The notes under the pieces were generated by a model that saw only the letters and a list, made by a program, of their open reading frames with translations, was not told where the DNA came from and ran no database searches. The position numbers and the translations under genes were made by a program. Shown here in pieces: positions 50,309 to 52,114 of a stretch of DNA of 52,114 nucleotides (position 1 is the first letter of the stretch; each line of letters opens with the position of its first letter). Location of the stretch: contig CASFCG010000018.1 in assembly GCA_949293295.1 (NCBI GenBank), positions 1-52,114 on the forward strand, given 5' to 3'. This DNA comes from an uncultured Cetobacterium sp. (lineage in GTDB: Bacteria > Fusobacteriota > Fusobacteriia > Fusobacteriales > Fusobacteriaceae).

Positions 50309-51234
50309 TATTTTAACAATCCTATTCTATTTAGAGGCCAGAATCTAACCATAGCTTTTCCTTTTATTCTACTATCTTTTACAAAGCCCCACATTCTTGA
50401 ATCATAACTACCTTGCGTATTATCTCCTAACATAAAATAACAATCCTCGTCTAGTACAACAGTTACGCTTTCTCCAGCCAACAATTTTTTTAAAATCTCT
50501 TTGTCATGGATATAATCTAGTATCATACCAGTTTCGACACCGTTTACTTTAAATTTTATATCAGGTAATAACTGAGATAGATAAGTTGTATTTTTAGCTA
50601 AAGTCTCCTGAATTTTTGCTATATCTAGATTTTTCATTTTGAACATCATATTATAATTTTGCCCTGGAACTATTGTGATTGTATCTCCCTTTTTAGGAAC
50701 TATCCACTCTTTATCATATATCTCTCTTAGGGGGAGATATTTTCTGTCAGATATTTTTTCTCCATTCACAAATAATCTTTCATTTTTTATTTGAATCTTT
50801 TCTCCTGGAAGTCCCATTAGTCTCTTTGTGTATAAAACCTTATTTTCAATAGGTTCTCTAAAAACAACTATATCCTCTCTTTTTGGGGCTTTGAAATTAT
50901 ATATTACCATATTTCCGAATAATCTATCTCTTGGAACTATTGTTGGAATCATCGACCCTGTTGGCACTAAAAAATTTCCAATATAAAACTTTTGAATAAT
51001 TAAAACCAGGATTAAAGCTGTTCCGATGCTTTCCACAAATTTAAGAACTTTTCTTAAAATTTTCTCTTTAGTTGTTTCATATAAATCAAATCTATCAACT
51101 AAATAATCCTCTAATTTTCTTCTTTTTTCTCCTATTTTAGCAATAAGTTTTTTTTCATTGACGAAGATATAGATAAAAAATATCGTTAGTAAAATATAAA
51201 AAATTGTGTTTAAAATTATATTTTCTCTTGACAT
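50308..51234 (-). CDS. lepB: Signal peptidase I
   Basis: ATG 51234 is chosen because GGAGG lies 5 bases upstream; a longer frame to 51285 would run into the rplS terminator. The 308-residue product has two N-terminal membrane spans (about 7-25 and 67-86), then the catalytic Ser94 in NFLVPTGSMIPTIVP and Lys137 in VLYTKRLMGLPGEK, and the GDNTQGSYDSRMWGFV box near the end. It cleaves signal peptides at the outer face of the inner membrane. Confidence 0.96.
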   Translation of the reverse strand: MSRENIILNTIFYILLTIFFIYIFVNEKKLIAKIGEKRRKLEDYLVDRFDLYETTKEKILRKVLKFVESIGTALILVLIIQKFYIGNFLVPTGSMIPTIVPRDRLFGNMVIYNFKAPKREDIVVFREPIENKVLYTKRLMGLPGEKIQIKNERLFVNGEKISDRKYLPLREIYDKEWIVPKKGDTITIVPGQNYNMMFKMKNLDIAKIQETLAKNTTYLSQLLPDIKFKVNGVETGMILDYIHDKEILKKLLAGESVTVVLDEDCYFMLGDNTQGSYDSRMWGFVKDSRIKGKAMVRFWPLNRIGLLK

Positions 51235-51258
51235 GGTATCCTCCAAAAATAAATTCTC

Positions 51259-51300
51259 TTTAAATAAGAAAAAGCTAAGGCACAACCTCCCCTTAGCTTT
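51259..51300 (-). terminator. Terminator between rplS and lepB
   Basis: AAAGCTAAGG (51271-51280) and CCTTAGCTTT (51291-51300) form a 10-bp stem. On the minus strand it begins 6 bases after the rplS stop and ends in TTTTTCTTATTT. lepB then needs readthrough or its own promoter, which is not obvious. Confidence 0.87.
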
Positions 51301-51306
51301 AACCCT

Positions 51307-51657
51307 CTATTTTCTAATCTCTTTAATTCTTGCTTTTTTACCAGAAAGCCCTCTTAAGTAGTAAAGTTTAGACCTTCTTACTTTTCCTATTTTTAATACT
51401 TCGATTTTTTCAATCATTGGAGAGTTAATAGGTATGATTCTTTCTACTCCTATTCCAGCAGTAACTTTTCTTACTGTGAAAGTTTTTGCAACTCCACCAC
51501 CATTTACTCTAATTACTACTCCTTCAAATAATTGAATTCTTTCTTTGTTTCCCTCTTTAACTTTGTAGTAAACTCCGATCGTATCTCCAGCTTTAAACTT
51601 AGGGATATCAGTTCTCAAATAATCTTTTTCAACTAGTTCAATTAATCTTTCTTTCAT
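51307..51657 (-). CDS. rplS: 50S ribosomal protein L19
   Basis: The 116-residue protein contains [53 protein letters not shown] and [17 protein letters not shown], the full L19 signature. GAGGAAG precedes ATG. The gene has a consensus promoter and its own terminator. Confidence 0.98.
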   Translation of the reverse strand: MKERLIELVEKDYLRTDIPKFKAGDTIGVYYKVKEGNKERIQLFEGVVIRVNGGGVAKTFTVRKVTAGIGVERIIPINSPMIEKIEVLKIGKVRRSKLYYLRGLSGKKARIKEIRK

Positions 51658-51681
51658 CTCTTCCTCCTTGAATATTCATTT

Positions 51682-51705
51682 AATATTCCATTAAAGCGGA
51701 ATATT
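51682..51705 (-). repeat. Inverted repeat in the rplS leader
   Basis: AATATTCC (51682-51689) and GGAATATT (51698-51705) are perfect 8-bp arms in the 5' leader of rplS, between promoter and start. A GAATATTC motif recurs next to it (51670). It may be a small leader hairpin of unknown role. Confidence 0.6.
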
Positions 51706-51723
51706 CATAAATCAATCGAAAAA

Positions 51724-51752
51724 ATTATACTATTTTTTTGATTTTATGTCAA
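51724..51752 (-). promoter_or_regulatory. Consensus promoter of rplS
   Basis: On the minus strand a perfect TTGACA (51752-51747), 17-bp spacer and perfect TATAAT (51729-51724). About 60 nt of leader follow. Confidence 0.93.
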
Positions 51753-51818
51753 ATAAATTTATTTGGAATTTTGAACCGTAATTTACAATTATATCTATTT
51801 TTAACTTCTTGTTGAATG

Positions 51819-51848
51819 TTGAAAAAAATGTTAGAATAATTTTAAAAT
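51819..51848 (+). promoter_or_regulatory. Possible promoter of the hsdS region
   Basis: TTGAAA at 51819-51824, 18-bp spacer and TAAAAT at 51843-51848, 25 bp upstream of the 32-codon ORF. The match is fair only, in very AT-rich DNA. Confidence 0.45.
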
Positions 51849-51873
51849 AGAGTCAATTGAAAAAATAATATAA

Positions 51874-51972
51874 ATGAAAAGAGTTAGAGTTTTGACAGAT
51901 AAAAATTTAATAAACTTAATAAATAAAGTTAAAAAAATAAGGATAATAGTAGAAAGTGAGATAAGAGAATGA
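51874..51972 (+). CDS. Hypothetical 32-residue ORF overlapping hsdS start
   Basis: An ATG at 51874 opens 32 codons, beginning MKRVRVLTDKNLINLINKVK, very basic, and ends in TGA that overlaps the hsdS ATG (ATGA), suggesting translational coupling. There is no clear ribosome binding site before 51874. It could be a short coupling cistron, the stump of a lost gene such as hsdM, or chance. No homology recognised. Confidence 0.35.
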   Translation: MKRVRVLTDKNLINLINKVKKIRIIVESEIRE

Positions 51973-52114
51973 GAAAAGTGCCTAAGTTAAGATTTAAAGA
52001 GTTTAGTGATGAGTGGGAAGAGAAAAAGCTGGGGGAAATAAGTGAGGTTAAAGACGGAACACATGATTCTCCTAAATATATTGAGGTTGGTTTTCCTTTG
52101 ATAACTTCTAAAAA
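51969..52114 (+). CDS. hsdS: Type I restriction specificity subunit HsdS, N-terminal fragment
   Basis: The first 48 codons read MRKVPKLRFKEFSDEWEEKK, then LGEISEVKDGTHDSPKYIEVGFPLITSK and out of the window. This is the usual opening of an HsdS target-recognition domain. HsdS sets the DNA sequence recognised by the HsdM/HsdR complex. The hsdM gene is not upstream here, so hsdS may be first in the locus, a spare specificity gene of a phase-variable set, or a fragment. AAGTGAGATAAGAG precedes ATG. Confidence 0.88.
   Translation, partial: MRKVPKLRFKEFSDEWEEKKLGEISEVKDGTHDSPKYIEVGFPLITSK

Overview
The window is an AT-rich, gene-dense stretch of a bacterial chromosome. It looks like a member of the Fusobacteriota. 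The clearest indicator is the ATP synthase c subunit (43764-44036), which keeps the Na+ ligand set known from Ilyobacter tartaricus (Gln32, Val63, Glu65, Ser66, Thr67, Tyr70). The housekeeping gene order and the low-GC codon use agree. Genus cannot be fixed from this sequence. Gln32 rather than Glu32 argues against Fusobacterium nucleatum itself and points towards the Ilyobacter/Propionigenium/Cetobacterium side.

Layout, left to right. (1) 1-187: end of tuf and its terminator. (2) 475-2671: a two-gene accessory unit, a ThiF/MccB-type adenylyltransferase overlapping an MFS exporter. This resembles the core of a microcin C-type nucleotide-peptide system, but no precursor peptide is visible. (3) 2783-8156: heat-shock operon with CIRCE, hrcA-grpE-dnaK, an O6-alkylguanine-DNA methyltransferase gene, then dnaJ with its own promoter. 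(4) 8179-12651: carAB behind a strong promoter and a U-rich leader ORF that runs through an intrinsic terminator, the architecture of UTP-sensitive attenuation. (5) 12652-13058: gene-free. (6) 13059-24632: rpmG-secE-nusG-rplK-rplA, then rplJ-rplL-rpoB-rpoC, with an L1-type site, an L10 leader and an rplL/rpoB attenuator. A probable IS200/IS605 right-end remnant sits between nusG and rplK. (7) 24663-26429: gmk-rpoZ-apbE. (8) 26477-29385: pyk-eno. (9) 29384-37456: a divergent GntR/FCD regulator and an exuronate operon uxaB-uxaA-TRAP(P,Q,M)-uxaC, with a near-perfect palindrome over the uxaB promoter.

From about 37.5 kb almost everything is on the minus strand: rpmB; a 670-bp gene-free stretch with two GGGTATACCC repeats; the Na+ ATP synthase operon (atpZ-atpI-atpBEFHAGDC); a SAM methyltransferase, glmM, a Gx-type membrane protein, purB, a GNAT acetyltransferase, lepB and rplS. 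The window ends on the plus strand with the first 48 codons of a type I restriction specificity subunit (hsdS), so another accessory region begins at the right edge.

Most of the window is core machinery: translation, transcription, chaperones, pyrimidine/arginine precursor supply, lower glycolysis and Na+ bioenergetics. The parts that most deserve a second look are the MccB/MccC-like pair, the carAB leader, the IS605-like relic inside the ribosomal-protein operon, and the repeat-bearing gap next to the atp operon. All calls come from reading the sequence and from remembered family motifs. No database search was run.
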